From positions 806,001 through 870,000 of the forward strand of contig NC_015564.1 in NCBI RefSeq assembly GCF_000214175.1: a stretch of DNA of 64,000 bases, read 5' to 3'. Both the position numbers and the translations under genes were made by a program. Below the pieces are notes generated by a model. That model searched no databases and had not been told where the DNA came from. It worked only from the letters and a program-made list of their open reading frames with translations. Of this stretch, positions 25,815 through 34,799 are shown one piece after another (position 1 is the stretch's first letter; each line of letters begins with the position of its first letter). The DNA comes from Hoyosella subflava DQS3-9A1 (GTDB lineage Bacteria > Actinomycetota > Actinomycetes > Mycobacteriales > Mycobacteriaceae).

Positions 25815-27224
25815 ATGAGCACCACGGAGAAGCCCGCCGCCCCGTCCCGGCCAGGCCCCGTCGATATGGTTCACCACACGCACCTCTCGGGTGTCTTCAC
25901 GCCGCAACGCGACGAGGTGGACGTCCACGGCCTTCACGTCGAAGGTGAACTGCCCCCAGACCTTTCGGGCGAGTACCTGCGGAATGGTCCTAACCCGCGG
26001 TTCGATCCGATTGGCACCTACGTGTATCCAATCGACGGCGACGCGATGGTCCACCGCATCGGCATCAGGGATGGCGCCGTCAGCTATTCGAACCGGTTCG
26101 TGCGCACCCCGATGGTCGTCGCGGAAGAGGAAGCGGGCCATGCGATCTGGGCAGGGGTGATGGATCCCTACACGCCCAGCGCCGACGAAGTGGGTCCAGA
26201 GCTAGCAGGGAAGGCGCGGGATCTCCCTGACATCAACGTCGTTCGTCACGGCGGGCGCCTCCTGGCGATGGCGGAAGCTGCCCAGCCCTACCGCCTCGAC
26301 CCCTCCGACTTGAGCACTTTAGGACCGGACTCGTGCTCCGGCGCAATGCCCATCGGGAGTACGGCACACCCGAAGATCGACCCCGTGACGGGCGAAATGG
26401 TGTTGTTCAACTATCTGTTGGAGGCGCCTTATCTGACGTGGTCGGTGGTGGCGGCTGACGGGTCTGTCACGAGACCGCCGACCGTGGTGGACGGCGTGGA
26501 CGTCCCGTTGATGATTCACGACATGGCTCTCACGCGCCGCTACATCGTGCTGTTCCTGTGTCCCTTGGTCTTCGACATCGAGGCGCTACTGCGTGGCGGT
26601 TCTGTTCTGGACTGGCGGCCAGACGCAGGAGTACGGATCGCGCTCATTCCGCGCGACGGCGGAAGGGTGCGATGGTGCAGCACGGAAGCGTTCTGGGTAT
26701 GGCACTTCGCGAATGCGTTCGACATGTCTGATGGCAAGGTCGCGGTCGACTACGCGGAATGGTCCTTTCCCGGCGGGTTCACTGCTCAAGAGCATGAGCC
26801 GCGCGGGGCTATGGTGCGTGCTGTCCTCGATCCAGATGAAGGGACGATCAGTCGGACCGTCGTCAGCGACCGGAATGTTGAGTTTCCGCGCATCGACGAT
26901 CGGCAGACCTGCGGTGACCACCGGTACGCTGCCACACTCGGCGTGCACACGGGACGCGAGGGCATCTTCGACAGTCTCCTGTTCTTCGACATGCACGCGG
27001 GTTCCGCGACGGAGTGGCGGGCTGGTTCGCTGGCTGTCGGTGAGCCCATATACATGCCCGGCGCCGAACGGGACTATTGGGGAATGATCGGCACCGACCG
27101 TGACGACATGACCTCATGGTTCGTCATCTTGCCGGTTGAGGATCCGTCATCTGGGCCGTTGTGCCGAGTGCAAATGCCTCTCAGGGTTCCGTCTGGGTTG
27201 CACGGTTCATGGCTGCCCGATTGA
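25815..27224 (+). CDS. Carotenoid oxygenase (RPE65/lignostilbene dioxygenase family)
   Basis: A 469-residue non-haem iron dioxygenase that cleaves a C=C bond of a carotenoid, apocarotenoid or stilbene. Candidates for the four iron-binding His residues are in STAHPKIDP, LMIHDMALT, VWHFANAFDM and, at the C-terminus, PSGLHGSWLP. The motif GEYLRNGPNPRF near residue 52 is family-typical. It is the usual length, and no signal peptide is seen. It stands alone between fadAB and a transporter gene, with a GTAC-rich promoter region. No carotenoid synthesis genes are in the window, so the substrate is open. Confidence 0.9.
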   Translation: MSTTEKPAAPSRPGPVDMVHHTHLSGVFTPQRDEVDVHGLHVEGELPPDLSGEYLRNGPNPRFDPIGTYVYPIDGDAMVHRIGIRDGAVSYSNRFVRTPMVVAEEEAGHAIWAGVMDPYTPSADEVGPELAGKARDLPDINVVRHGGRLLAMAEAAQPYRLDPSDLSTLGPDSCSGAMPIGSTAHPKIDPVTGEMVLFNYLLEAPYLTWSVVAADGSVTRPPTVVDGVDVPLMIHDMALTRRYIVLFLCPLVFDIEALLRGGSVLDWRPDAGVRIALIPRDGGRVRWCSTEAFWVWHFANAFDMSDGKVAVDYAEWSFPGGFTAQEHEPRGAMVRAVLDPDEGTISRTVVSDRNVEFPRIDDRQTCGDHRYAATLGVHTGREGIFDSLLFFDMHAGSATEWRAGSLAVGEPIYMPGAERDYWGMIGTDRDDMTSWFVILPVEDPSSGPLCRVQMPLRVPSGLHGSWLPD

Positions 27225-27300
27225 GGCACTGACCCTCGCGCGAGCGGGATCGCTTATCGTCGACGCATGAGGGGTATCAGCAGCACGCTGGCTGTGGGCG

Positions 27301-28248
27301 ATGACGACGCTTGAACGTCTGCAGAGCGTGTTCGTTGCGCTCGCTGCCCTGCTCGGCCTTGCTGCGGGCGTGGCACTGCCGATCGACGCACCCGCGGGGC
27401 ACGTGGTCTTACCAGCGCTACTGCTGATGCTGACGGCGGTGTTTCTGCAGATGGACGGGGCACAGATCAGGTCTGCACGGCACGCCAGAACCGTCGTCGC
27501 GGCGAGCCTCGTCATCAACTTCGTGTGGACACCGTTGTTCGCCTGGGCGCTCGGCGCGGGGCTGCTCGGCGGCAGTCCGGACCTTCGGATCGGGCTGCTC
27601 TTGCTGCTCGTAACTCCCTGCACTGACTGGTATTTGGTGTTCACTGCGCTCGCGCGGGGTCATTTGGGCTCTGCTGCCGCGCTTTTGCCCATCAACTTGA
27701 TCCTCCAGCTGATCTTGCTGCCGGTGTACGTGCAGCTTCTGGGCGGCGACGCGGCGATGATCGACACACGCACACTGATCGGAGCTGTGGTGCTGGTTCT
27801 CGCGGTGCCGCTGTCCGCTGCGCTGATACTGCGGCGGCTCACCGCGGGCAGTACGGCGGGCCGGAGGCTGACGAATAACAGTTCGCGTGCGATTCTCCCG
27901 CTGCTTTATGTGGCGGTTTTCGCCATGTTCGCGTGGCAGGGAGGCGTGGTGTTCGACCACGGTGGCGAGTTGCTGGCCCTGCTTTTGCCCCTCCTGCTCT
28001 TCTTTGCCGTCACGCCGTTTCTCGCACAGGGGACTGGGCGGATGCTCAGACTTCACGCTGATCAACGAGTCACTTTGACGATGACGACGGTCGCGCGTAA
28101 CTCACCGATAGCGCTGGCGCTAGCGGTAGCAGCGTTTCCGGATCGGCCGCTGATAGCCGTTGCGCTGGTCATTGGACCGTTGGTGGAACTGCCGGTGCTT
28201 GCGGTGCTCAGCCAGTTGGTGCGAGTTCCGGCCGCTAGTCGCGGGTGA
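27301..28248 (+). CDS. BASS/ACR3-superfamily membrane transporter
   Basis: A 315-residue integral membrane protein with about nine or ten hydrophobic helices. TPCTDWYLVFTALARG near residue 104 matches the helix of ACR3-type arsenite exporters and bile-acid:sodium symporters that carries the conserved Pro-Cys-Thr. ARNSPIALALAVAAFPD near residue 263 matches the second crossover helix of the same fold. It could export arsenite or a small organic anion. No ars regulator or reductase is adjacent. Its 3' end overlaps the convergent TetR gene by 14 bases. Confidence 0.78.
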   Translation: MTTLERLQSVFVALAALLGLAAGVALPIDAPAGHVVLPALLLMLTAVFLQMDGAQIRSARHARTVVAASLVINFVWTPLFAWALGAGLLGGSPDLRIGLLLLLVTPCTDWYLVFTALARGHLGSAAALLPINLILQLILLPVYVQLLGGDAAMIDTRTLIGAVVLVLAVPLSAALILRRLTAGSTAGRRLTNNSSRAILPLLYVAVFAMFAWQGGVVFDHGGELLALLLPLLLFFAVTPFLAQGTGRMLRLHADQRVTLTMTTVARNSPIALALAVAAFPDRPLIAVALVIGPLVELPVLAVLSQLVRVPAASRG

Positions 28249-28981
28249 GCGTTTCGATCCCGTCGAGGATGCGTTCAAGGCCGAAGCGGAAATCGAAGTC
28301 GGGCTCGTCGTCAGCGTCGAAAACTCCCGCGGCGAGGACGCGCGTCAAGGCGGGAAATTCACGGGGCGTGGTGACTCGACGCAGCGTATCCGCGTATCCG
28401 TTGAGAGCGTCCGTTGTTCCAGCCCGCTGCATCGCCGCTCCGATCTGCGCGGTGAGAGTAGTTTCGCTGCGGACGAAGCTGCTGATCAGGAGTATTCCGG
28501 AGACCTGTTCGGTTTCGTCGAGTCGGCTTTTTGCGAGGCATTGCAGACCTGCTTCCATCCATCGCGCTGTGTTCGGTGCGACGGGTGGGCCGGTGACGGG
28601 AACGCTCATCGCCCAGAGGTTTTCCTGGTAGCGCTGGCGCAGGGTCCAGGCCCAGCGGGTGATGCCTGTGCGCCAGGTGTCAGTCCCGGAGGGCAGGTCG
28701 GGATCGGGCGGACCGCATGCGGTGTCCACCATGAGGTTCAGCAGCTCGTCTTTCGACGCGATGTGCCGATAGAGAGACATTGGCCCGGTGTCGAGTTCGG
28801 CGGCGACCCGTTTCATGGATACCGCCTCGACGCCTTCTGCGGCTGCGACAGAGATCGCAGCGCGGATGATCCGGTCGGCGCTGAGTGCCGGTTTGGGGCC
28901 ACGCGCGTTCGATGCTTGCACGCCCCACGCTTTCGCGAGAGCGGGGGTTAGCAGGCTGTCGTCGCTGGGAGCGCTCATCAT
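28235..28981 (-). CDS. TetR-family regulator of an ABC exporter
   Basis: A 248-residue protein with the TetR DNA-binding domain at about residues 35-80 (RIIRAAISVAAAEGVEAVSM, then GPMSLYRHIASKDELLNLMV). The MSLYRH segment and the C-terminal region are typical of TetR proteins beside DrrAB-type exporters. The start is the ATG pair at 28981/28978, directly behind AGGAGG; an upstream TTG is unlikely. It is divergent from the exporter at 29062, and two palindromes in the intergenic gap are its likely binding sites. It is analogous to the regulator at 37379, but its operator differs. Confidence 0.9.
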   Translation of the reverse strand: MMSAPSDDSLLTPALAKAWGVQASNARGPKPALSADRIIRAAISVAAAEGVEAVSMKRVAAELDTGPMSLYRHIASKDELLNLMVDTACGPPDPDLPSGTDTWRTGITRWAWTLRQRYQENLWAMSVPVTGPPVAPNTARWMEAGLQCLAKSRLDETEQVSGILLISSFVRSETTLTAQIGAAMQRAGTTDALNGYADTLRRVTTPREFPALTRVLAAGVFDADDEPDFDFRFGLERILDGIETLTRD

Positions 28982-29010
28982 CCTCCTCGGTCTCGACAAC
29001 AACCTTAGTC

Positions 29011-29046
29011 TGCGTATAAGGTACGCAATAGGCGTACTAGATACGC
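29011..29046. promoter_or_regulatory. Two TetR operator palindromes
   Basis: TGCGTA-TAAGG-TACGCA (29011-29027) and GCGTA-CTAGA-TACGC (29032-29046) are two closely spaced inverted repeats with the same TACGC half-site. They lie between the divergent TetR and ABC ATPase genes. This is the arrangement expected for cooperative TetR repression of both promoters. Confidence 0.7.
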
Positions 29047-29061
29047 AAAAGGAGGAGGAAA

Positions 29062-30009
29062 TTGTCTGACGTGATGTGTGAAGTCACCGGCCTTCGCAAA
29101 GCTTATGGGGGCCTCGATGTGCTGAACGGGGTGAGCTTTTCGGTTGCGCGCGGCGAGATATTCGCGCTGCTCGGGCCTAACGGCGCAGGGAAAACAACAA
29201 CCGTGCGAATACTTGCGACGCTTACCCGTGCCGACGGCGGAGGTGCCCGCATCGCCGGCTTCGACGTCCACCGTGACCGCGGACTCGTCCGGCGAGAAAT
29301 CAGCCTGACGGGGCAGTATGCCGCGCTCGACGGCATGCAAACGGGGGAGGAGAACCTCCGGATGATGGGCCAGTTGGTGGGTCTGTCACGGAGGCAAGCA
29401 CGGGAGCGAGCCCGCGAACTGCTGGTGCGGTTCGAATTGACCGACGCCGCCCGGCGTTTCGCGAAAACCTATTCAGGAGGGATGCGCCGCCGCCTCGATA
29501 TCGCCGCCGGTCTCGTCGGTGAGCCGTCAGTGATCTTCCTTGACGAGCCGACAACCGGGCTCGACCCCCGCAGCCGCAAAACCATGTGGGACATCATTGC
29601 TGAGCTCGCAGCGTCCGGCGTCACCATTGTCCTCACCACGCAGTACCTGGAGGAAGCGGATCGCCTGGCAGACCGCATCACCCTCATCGATGGTGGCCGG
29701 ATCGTCGCCGAAGGTACGCCCGCGGAACTGAAACGACTGGTGGGGGTGCAGCGCCTCGACATTAGGGCAGCAAACCGCGAGGCCTTCTCCCGCATCGCTG
29801 CGTCACGGGAGCATGTCACCGCTGATGGGGCCGCGCTGACCCTCAGTTTCGCGACCGACGGCGCCGCCCGCCACGTTCGTGAACTCCTCAACGGCATCGA
29901 CCCGGGGAACTGTGATGTCCATGAGTTCAGCGTGCACCAGCCCACTCTCGATGATGTGTTCCTCTCCCTGACCGGTAATGCAGCAGTGAAGGACGAAGCC
30001 CGTGTCTAG
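29062..30009 (+). CDS. DrrA-type ABC transporter ATP-binding protein
   Basis: A 315-residue ATPase with Walker A GPNGAGKTT (near residue 37), signature YSGGMRRRLD (near residue 138), Walker B SVIFLDEPTTGLD and the switch His replaced by Gln in TTQYLEEAD. The last 90 residues form the extra C-terminal domain with QPTLDDVFLSLTG typical of daunorubicin-resistance-type (DrrA) subunits. It starts at TTG 29062 behind GGAGGAGG. It overlaps the permease gene by eight bases. The pair probably exports a lipid or drug. Confidence 0.9.
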   Translation: MSDVMCEVTGLRKAYGGLDVLNGVSFSVARGEIFALLGPNGAGKTTTVRILATLTRADGGGARIAGFDVHRDRGLVRREISLTGQYAALDGMQTGEENLRMMGQLVGLSRRQARERARELLVRFELTDAARRFAKTYSGGMRRRLDIAAGLVGEPSVIFLDEPTTGLDPRSRKTMWDIIAELAASGVTIVLTTQYLEEADRLADRITLIDGGRIVAEGTPAELKRLVGVQRLDIRAANREAFSRIAASREHVTADGAALTLSFATDGAARHVRELLNGIDPGNCDVHEFSVHQPTLDDVFLSLTGNAAVKDEARV

Positions 30010-30763
30010 TGCCGCCGTGTCTAGTGCCACTGTGATGGTTGAGCGCAATGTCCGGCTGAGTAGCCGGAACATCGAGGCGCTGCTGACATCGGTGATGTTG
30101 CCGATCCTGATTCTCGTGCTGTTCGTCTATCTCTTTGGTGGCGCGATCCAGACCGGCACAGCAGAATACGTTGACTACGCCCTCCCTGGCGTTCTGTTGC
30201 TCTGCACCGGTTTTGTTTCGGCACTGACAGCGACTCGGGTGAGTGAAGATTTGCAGGAAGGGATCGTTGACCGTTTCCGCTCGCTCGACGTGGGAGGCGC
30301 CGCCATCCTCGGCGGACATGTCGCGGGCAGCATGCTGCGCAACGCGGTCTCAGTGACCCTGTTGATTGCGGCGGCGCTGCTCATCGGGTTCCGTCCTGCC
30401 GCGACGCCGTTCGAATGGCTCGCCGTCATCGGCCTGCTCGCCCTCTTTGTTTTCGCGATCTCCTGGGTCGCAGCAGTATTCGGCCTGTTGGCGAAGACAC
30501 CGGAAGGGGCTGCTGGATTCCAGTTCTTCGTGATGTTCCTGCCCTATCCGAGCAGCGCGTTCGTACCCGTCGAGACGATGCCAACGTGGCTGCATGGATT
30601 CGCGGAGAACCAGCCGGCCACGCCCGTCATCGAAACCGTGCGGGGGCTGCTGATGGGCACACCGAGCGGTGCAAGCGCAGCGCTCGCTGTTGCGTGGTGC
30701 GTGGGGATCAGTGTGACCGCGATCGTTGTCGCCGCGCTGCTGTTCCGGCGCCGCGTGGGCTGA
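30002..30763 (+). CDS. DrrB-type ABC-2 permease
   Basis: A 253-residue membrane protein with about six transmembrane helices (residues 30-50, 60-80, 105-130, 140-165, 170-190 and 225-248). The ABC-2 motifs LTATRVSEDLQEGIVDRFRSLDV and the P-x-SSAFVPVETMP segment fit DrrB subunits of antibiotic or lipid exporters. It starts at GTG inside the end of the ATPase gene, so translation is coupled. The substrate is not evident. Confidence 0.9.
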   Translation: MSSAAVSSATVMVERNVRLSSRNIEALLTSVMLPILILVLFVYLFGGAIQTGTAEYVDYALPGVLLLCTGFVSALTATRVSEDLQEGIVDRFRSLDVGGAAILGGHVAGSMLRNAVSVTLLIAAALLIGFRPAATPFEWLAVIGLLALFVFAISWVAAVFGLLAKTPEGAAGFQFFVMFLPYPSSAFVPVETMPTWLHGFAENQPATPVIETVRGLLMGTPSGASAALAVAWCVGISVTAIVVAALLFRRRVG

Positions 30764-30842
30764 CCGCCACGGATAGTGAAGGAATCTCCCTCTGTCAGGG
30801 GGTAATTCTTCCACGATCTGTTGGGCCGCTACTGTCACTGGT

Positions 30843-31367
30843 GTGGCGCTCGCGGTGTGCCTGCTTTTCGACGCGGCATCGGAACGCACGGTCCGCACAC
30901 TGTGGCGCCGTGTGGAAGACCTCGGCGTGCCCACCTTGCTGTCGCATACGCACAAGCAGCACCACCCGCACCTGTCGTACGTGGTGATGCTCGAATGGGA
31001 CTTCACGAACGTCGAGAGAGCACTTGCCGCTATTGAGCCGCGCGGCCCGTTCACGCTTTGGTTCGACGCAGTGGGCGTCCTGCGCCGCGGGCGAGTGTGC
31101 CTGATGCCTGCTCCCACAGCCGATTTGGCTAGCCGGCAACTCCACGCACTCGACGCTGCCGAAAGTGCAGGGGCGCTAGTTCACAAGCACTATGCACGTG
31201 GGCGATGGCTGCCACATCTCTCCATCGCGACGCGCGCGACGCGCGCTCAGGTGCCGGACGTCTCGCATGCGCTTTTCGACGTCCTGCCGATCAGCCTCAC
31301 TGCGACACGTGCAGCGCTGATCGACTCGGCGACAGGTCAGCTCTGGACTTTGCCAGGTGTTTTGTGA
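30843..31367 (+). CDS. 2H phosphoesterase (2'-5' RNA ligase-like) protein
   Basis: A 174-residue protein with two H-x-S motifs, HPHLSY near residue 43 and LPHLSIAT near residue 123, spaced as in the 2'-5' RNA ligase/2H phosphoesterase superfamily. These enzymes hydrolyse or form 2'-5' or cyclic phosphodiester bonds in RNA or nucleotides. It begins at GTG 30843, 79 bases after the exporter permease. The promoter is unclear, and co-transcription with the exporter is possible. The physiological substrate is unknown. Confidence 0.8.
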   Translation: MALAVCLLFDAASERTVRTLWRRVEDLGVPTLLSHTHKQHHPHLSYVVMLEWDFTNVERALAAIEPRGPFTLWFDAVGVLRRGRVCLMPAPTADLASRQLHALDAAESAGALVHKHYARGRWLPHLSIATRATRAQVPDVSHALFDVLPISLTATRAALIDSATGQLWTLPGVL

Positions 31368-31411
31368 CTCCGTGTTTCCTCCCGCTCGCGACGCCCGTAA
31401 TGTGACGTTGC

Positions 31412-33229
31412 ATGGAGCACAAGTCAAAGTCGACAGTCCGCCGGGTCGGAATCACCGATGTTGCGAAGGCCGCTCCGGCGCTCATCCCTGATGCGCCGAA
31501 GATGCTGAAAGGCGCGTTCCGGCTCGTCACCGTCACAGGGAGCACGAAGAACTCGCTGGGCCTGATCTTCCAGAAAGCGGCCGCCAAGAATCCTGACCGG
31601 CCGTTCCTGCGTTTCGAGGGCACCGACATTACGTACGGGGAAGCGAACCGCCTCGTGAACCGGTATGCGTCCGTGTTCGCGCAGCATGGGGTGGGGCGCG
31701 GATCGGTCGTCGGTATTCTCGCGTCGAACCGTCCGCAGACTCTGCTCGCCGCCCTCGCTGCCGTCAAACTCGGCGGCACGGCGGGAATGCTGAATTACAA
31801 CCAGCGCGGTGACGTCCTCAACCACAGCCAGAAGCTGCTCGGCAGCACGGTGCTGGTGGTGGGGGCGGAGTCGGCTGAGGCGTTCGAGTCGCTGCCCCGA
31901 GACGAGGTCGAAGGTGCGGTGATTGGTCTGCGCAATGGTGACACCACGCTCGACGGTGCCAACGACCTTGATGACCTCGCCGAGGGCGCTTCCGACGCGA
32001 ACCCAGCGGAATGCGCCGAGGTCACTGCAAGTGATAAGGCGTTCTATATCTTTACGTCAGGTACGACGGGCATGCCAAAGGCCAGCACGATGTCGCACAT
32101 GCGCTGGATGAAAAGCATGTATGGGCTCGGCGGTCTCGGTGTGCGCCTCAGCGGAGACGACGTCCTCTACTCATGCCTGCCGCTCTACCACAACAATGCG
32201 TTGACAGTGTCTCTATCGTCCGTGCTCAACGCGGGCGCGACTCTCGCGATCGGCCGGTCATTTTCGGTGTCGCGGTTCTGGGACGAGGTCAACGAATCGA
32301 ACGCGACAGCGTTCTGCTACATCGGTGAGCTGTTGCGGTACCTGCTCAACCAGCCTGAACGCGCTGCCGAGCGGCGCCACAAAGTCCGCGTGATCGTCGG
32401 AAACGGCTTGCGGCCGGAGATCTGGCAGGAATTCCAGGAGCGGTTCGGGATCGATCGGATCGCTGAGTTCTACGGCGCGAGTGAATGTAACTTGGCGTTC
32501 GTCAACGCCCTCAATATCGATAAGACAGCAGGCGTGTGCCCGCTCCCGTTCTCGATCGTCGAGTACGACCAGGCGACGGAGGAACCGCACCGTGGTCACG
32601 ACGGCAAACTCCGGAAAGTGAAGTCGGGGCAGCCGGGTCTGCTCATCACGAAGATCACCAACCGTGCACCGTTCGACGGATACACCGACCCGGAGGCATC
32701 GGAGAAGAAGGTCTTGCGCGACGCGTTCAAAAAGGGTGACGAATGGTTCAACACGGGTGATCTCGTGTACAAGCAGGGACTCTTCCACATCGCGTTCGCG
32801 GACCGGCTGGGGGATACGTTCCGCTGGAAAGGCGAGAATGTCGCGACGACTGAGGTCGAGGGGGCCCTCGGTAGCTACAAGGGCGTGGACCAGGCCGTCG
32901 TCTATGGTGTGGAAGTTCCCGGCACTGACGGTAAGGCGGGCATGGCGGCGATCAAACTTGCGGACGGCGCGGACCTTGACCCGAAGGGGATCGCCGACCA
33001 CCTGAGTGACTCACTGCCCAGTTACGCTGTGCCGCTGTTCATACGCGTGATCGGCGAAGTGGAGCAGACGTCGACGTTCAAGAGCCGCAAGGTTGACCTG
33101 AAGGACGAGGGTTACGACCCCGACAAGGTGTCGGACCCACTGTACGTCCTCGCAGGTAAAGACAAAGGGTATGTCGAGTACTACCCCGAGTATGCGGATG
33201 AGGTTGCCTCCGGCAAGATCCGCGTCTGA
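31412..33229 (+). CDS. fadD6: Long-chain fatty acid-CoA ligase (FadD6/FATP type)
   Basis: A 605-residue AMP-forming ligase. YIFTSGTTGMPKAS (P-loop, near residue 211), FYGASECN (near residue 352), DTFRWKGENVATTEVE and EQTSTFKSRKVDLKDEGYDP (catalytic Lys region) match the FATP/FadD6 branch of very-long-chain acyl-CoA synthetases. It activates fatty acids with ATP and CoA for membrane, mycolate or storage lipid synthesis. The N-terminal 50 residues have a weakly hydrophobic segment. A strong bidirectional terminator separates it from the convergent mycolyltransferase. Confidence 0.9.
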   Translation: MEHKSKSTVRRVGITDVAKAAPALIPDAPKMLKGAFRLVTVTGSTKNSLGLIFQKAAAKNPDRPFLRFEGTDITYGEANRLVNRYASVFAQHGVGRGSVVGILASNRPQTLLAALAAVKLGGTAGMLNYNQRGDVLNHSQKLLGSTVLVVGAESAEAFESLPRDEVEGAVIGLRNGDTTLDGANDLDDLAEGASDANPAECAEVTASDKAFYIFTSGTTGMPKASTMSHMRWMKSMYGLGGLGVRLSGDDVLYSCLPLYHNNALTVSLSSVLNAGATLAIGRSFSVSRFWDEVNESNATAFCYIGELLRYLLNQPERAAERRHKVRVIVGNGLRPEIWQEFQERFGIDRIAEFYGASECNLAFVNALNIDKTAGVCPLPFSIVEYDQATEEPHRGHDGKLRKVKSGQPGLLITKITNRAPFDGYTDPEASEKKVLRDAFKKGDEWFNTGDLVYKQGLFHIAFADRLGDTFRWKGENVATTEVEGALGSYKGVDQAVVYGVEVPGTDGKAGMAAIKLADGADLDPKGIADHLSDSLPSYAVPLFIRVIGEVEQTSTFKSRKVDLKDEGYDPDKVSDPLYVLAGKDKGYVEYYPEYADEVASGKIRV

Positions 33230-33241
33230 GCGTAAACAGCG

Positions 33242-33277
33242 AAAGGGCGCCCCGGGGATAGTCCCGGGGCGCCCTTT
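33242..33277. terminator. Bidirectional terminator between fadD6 and mycolyltransferase
   Basis: AAAGGGCGCCCCGGG and its complement form a 15-base perfect stem around a 6-base loop, with an A-run on one side and a T-run on the other. It can end both convergent transcripts. Confidence 0.93.
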
Positions 33278-33289
33278 CTGCGTTCTAGG

Positions 33290-34303
33290 TCAGGCGCCGA
33301 TCGCCTGAGCGATCATTGGCCAGGAGTCCTTGAGGTCGTCCTCCCAGTAGCCCCACGAGTGGGTGCCGGTGGGACGCCAGTTGAAGTGTGCCGGAATGTC
33401 GAGCGATGCGAGTCGTGCCTGCAGGTTCACCGTGCACGGGATCGTCGCGGCTTCGATGATGCCGCCAACGACGATCTGGTTGGCCAGGGTCACCGGGTTC
33501 CCGCCGACGAGCGGCGCGTCGATCACGTCGTGGTGACCGGGGAGTCCCGTGCCGTTGGAGACGTAGATCGCGGTGCCGCGCAGCTTCTCGGCGTTGAGGA
33601 CAGGATCGTTTGCGCGCCAGCCGGGTCCGTCATACGGGCCCCACATGTTTGTTGCGTCAGCCTGGCCGCGGCCTTCAACGACCGTGCGGATGTAGGCCTG
33701 GCCCAGGGGGTCGGAGGTCTGCGCGCAACCGCTGTACGAGCCAACAGCTTTGAACAATCCGGGGCGGGCGATCGCGAGGTTCAGCACCGACGTTGCTGAG
33801 GTTGAAAGCCCTGCGATGGCGTTGACACCGTTCGCGCCCAGCGCGGCATCAATGACCGGCGGCAGCTCCTGCGTGATGAACGTCGTCCACTTGTGACGCC
33901 CCAATTCCGGGTCGTCGCGCTCCCAGTCGGTGTAGTACGACAGCATGCCGCCGATGGGGGTGATGACGTTGACGTTCTTGTCAGCGAAGAATTCGTCCGC
34001 GTCGGTGCGCAGCGACCAGGTGGCGCTGTCTTCACCGCCACCGGCTCCGTTGAGCAGGTAGAACGTGGGACGCGGGACGCTGTTATCCGCGGGGGTCATG
34101 ACCTCGACCGGGATGGTCTTGTTCATCGACGGCGAGTACACGTTGACCGTCAGCTTGCGCGGCCCCTCTTGCACAGTCGACGTGACATAGGCGCCGGACG
34201 TCTGCGCGGTGGCGACGGAAGCGGTCAACGTCATCGGGGCAGCTACGAGAGCAGCAGCGGCAAGTGTCGTGACAAGCTTGCGTCGGAACGTCGTTCGGCG
34301 CAT
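33290..34303 (-). CDS. Secreted mycolyltransferase (antigen 85/esterase D family)
   Basis: A 337-residue exported protein. Residues 1-33 are a signal peptide (RRTTFRRK, a hydrophobic Ala/Leu core, cleavage near SVATAQ). The mature part is an esterase D domain with the nucleophile Ser167 in AGLSTSATS and the His in THSWGYW near residue 321. These enzymes move mycolic acids from trehalose monomycolate to trehalose, arabinogalactan or, in corynebacteria, to small porins. ATG 34303 is chosen because AAGGTGAGG precedes it and the signal peptide starts there. It lies downstream of two small porin-like genes, which makes protein O-mycoloylation an attractive but unproven role. Confidence 0.9.
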   Translation of the reverse strand: MRRTTFRRKLVTTLAAAALVAAPMTLTASVATAQTSGAYVTSTVQEGPRKLTVNVYSPSMNKTIPVEVMTPADNSVPRPTFYLLNGAGGGEDSATWSLRTDADEFFADKNVNVITPIGGMLSYYTDWERDDPELGRHKWTTFITQELPPVIDAALGANGVNAIAGLSTSATSVLNLAIARPGLFKAVGSYSGCAQTSDPLGQAYIRTVVEGRGQADATNMWGPYDGPGWRANDPVLNAEKLRGTAIYVSNGTGLPGHHDVIDAPLVGGNPVTLANQIVVGGIIEAATIPCTVNLQARLASLDIPAHFNWRPTGTHSWGYWEDDLKDSWPMIAQAIGA

Positions 34304-34469
34304 GAAAACCTCACCTTGGTGCGTGAAATAAGGATGTGTCGGGATCGTCGTACTTGTGTACGACACGAACTTTAAGGGATTCCTCAGGTTCTCGCGACAA
34401 GTTGGTCAAGATTGGTGACACACTGTGCCACTTGACAACCGCGCCGAGGCCCCCGGAGGGTGCGCTATG

Positions 34470-34514
34470 CCAATGTAGTGAGACCCACCGCCGGGGTGGG
34501 TCTCACTACATTGG
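34470..34514. terminator. Strong terminator after the porin-like pair
   Basis: Two 20-base arms (34470-34489 and 34495-34514) pair perfectly around a 5-base GCCGG loop. It lies 14 bases beyond the stop of the 48-residue gene. It insulates that unit from the mycolyltransferase gene. Confidence 0.92.
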
Positions 34515-34528
34515 CCGGCTAAGAGGTG

Positions 34529-34675
34529 TCAGCCGAAGAAGCTGAGGAGATCGTTGACGAACGCGACAAACTCGAGAACGCCGCTCGCAGTGCCGAAAAT
34601 GTCGGAGATCGAAAACGCGAGATCGGAGCTGGTCTCAAGCGAACCGCCAATTTCCGCGAGGGATTCAAGGCTCAT
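34529..34675 (-). CDS. 48-residue PorA-like small mycomembrane channel candidate
   Basis: A 48-residue acidic protein with no signal peptide, no Cys and a pattern of alternating hydrophobic and polar residues that would form one amphipathic helix (about residues 16-46). It ends in NDLLSFFG, reminiscent of the end of corynebacterial PorA (45 residues). ATG 34675 is chosen because AAAGGA sits ten bases upstream; the longer frame to 34759 crosses a hairpin. It is the second gene after a 67-residue relative of similar character, an order comparable to porH-porA, and lies upstream of a mycolyltransferase. Similarity is of type and context, not of alignable sequence. Confidence 0.6.
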   Translation of the reverse strand: MSLESLAEIGGSLETSSDLAFSISDIFGTASGVLEFVAFVNDLLSFFG

Positions 34676-34745
34676 GGTGTGGTGGTCCTTTGTGTCTGGG
34701 AGTGGTAGCCGGGATTGGTTGTAGCGCAACCGTAAAGATGCTGCG

Positions 34746-34778
34746 TGGCCCTCCAGCACGCACGGTGCTGAAGGGCCA
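34746..34778 (-). terminator. Intergenic hairpin (attenuator candidate) between the small porin-like genes
   Basis: TGGCCCTCCAGCAC pairs with GTGCTGAAGGGCCA with one mismatch and a 5-base loop. It lies between the two small genes on their shared strand, and no long T-run follows. It may set the ratio of the two products by partial termination or RNA processing. Confidence 0.6.
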
Positions 34779-34799
34779 CACGACCGCTAGGTCAGCAGA

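Noticed and set aside
25589-25825. 78-codon minus-strand frame before the carotenoid oxygenase
   Set aside because: It starts inside the oxygenase gene, ends just beyond the fadAB terminator hairpin, has no ribosome site and overlaps an operator-like palindrome; more likely control DNA.
29011-29046. Reading the paired repeats as an attachment site
   Set aside because: Their symmetry, position between divergent TetR and exporter genes and lack of an integrase favour operators.
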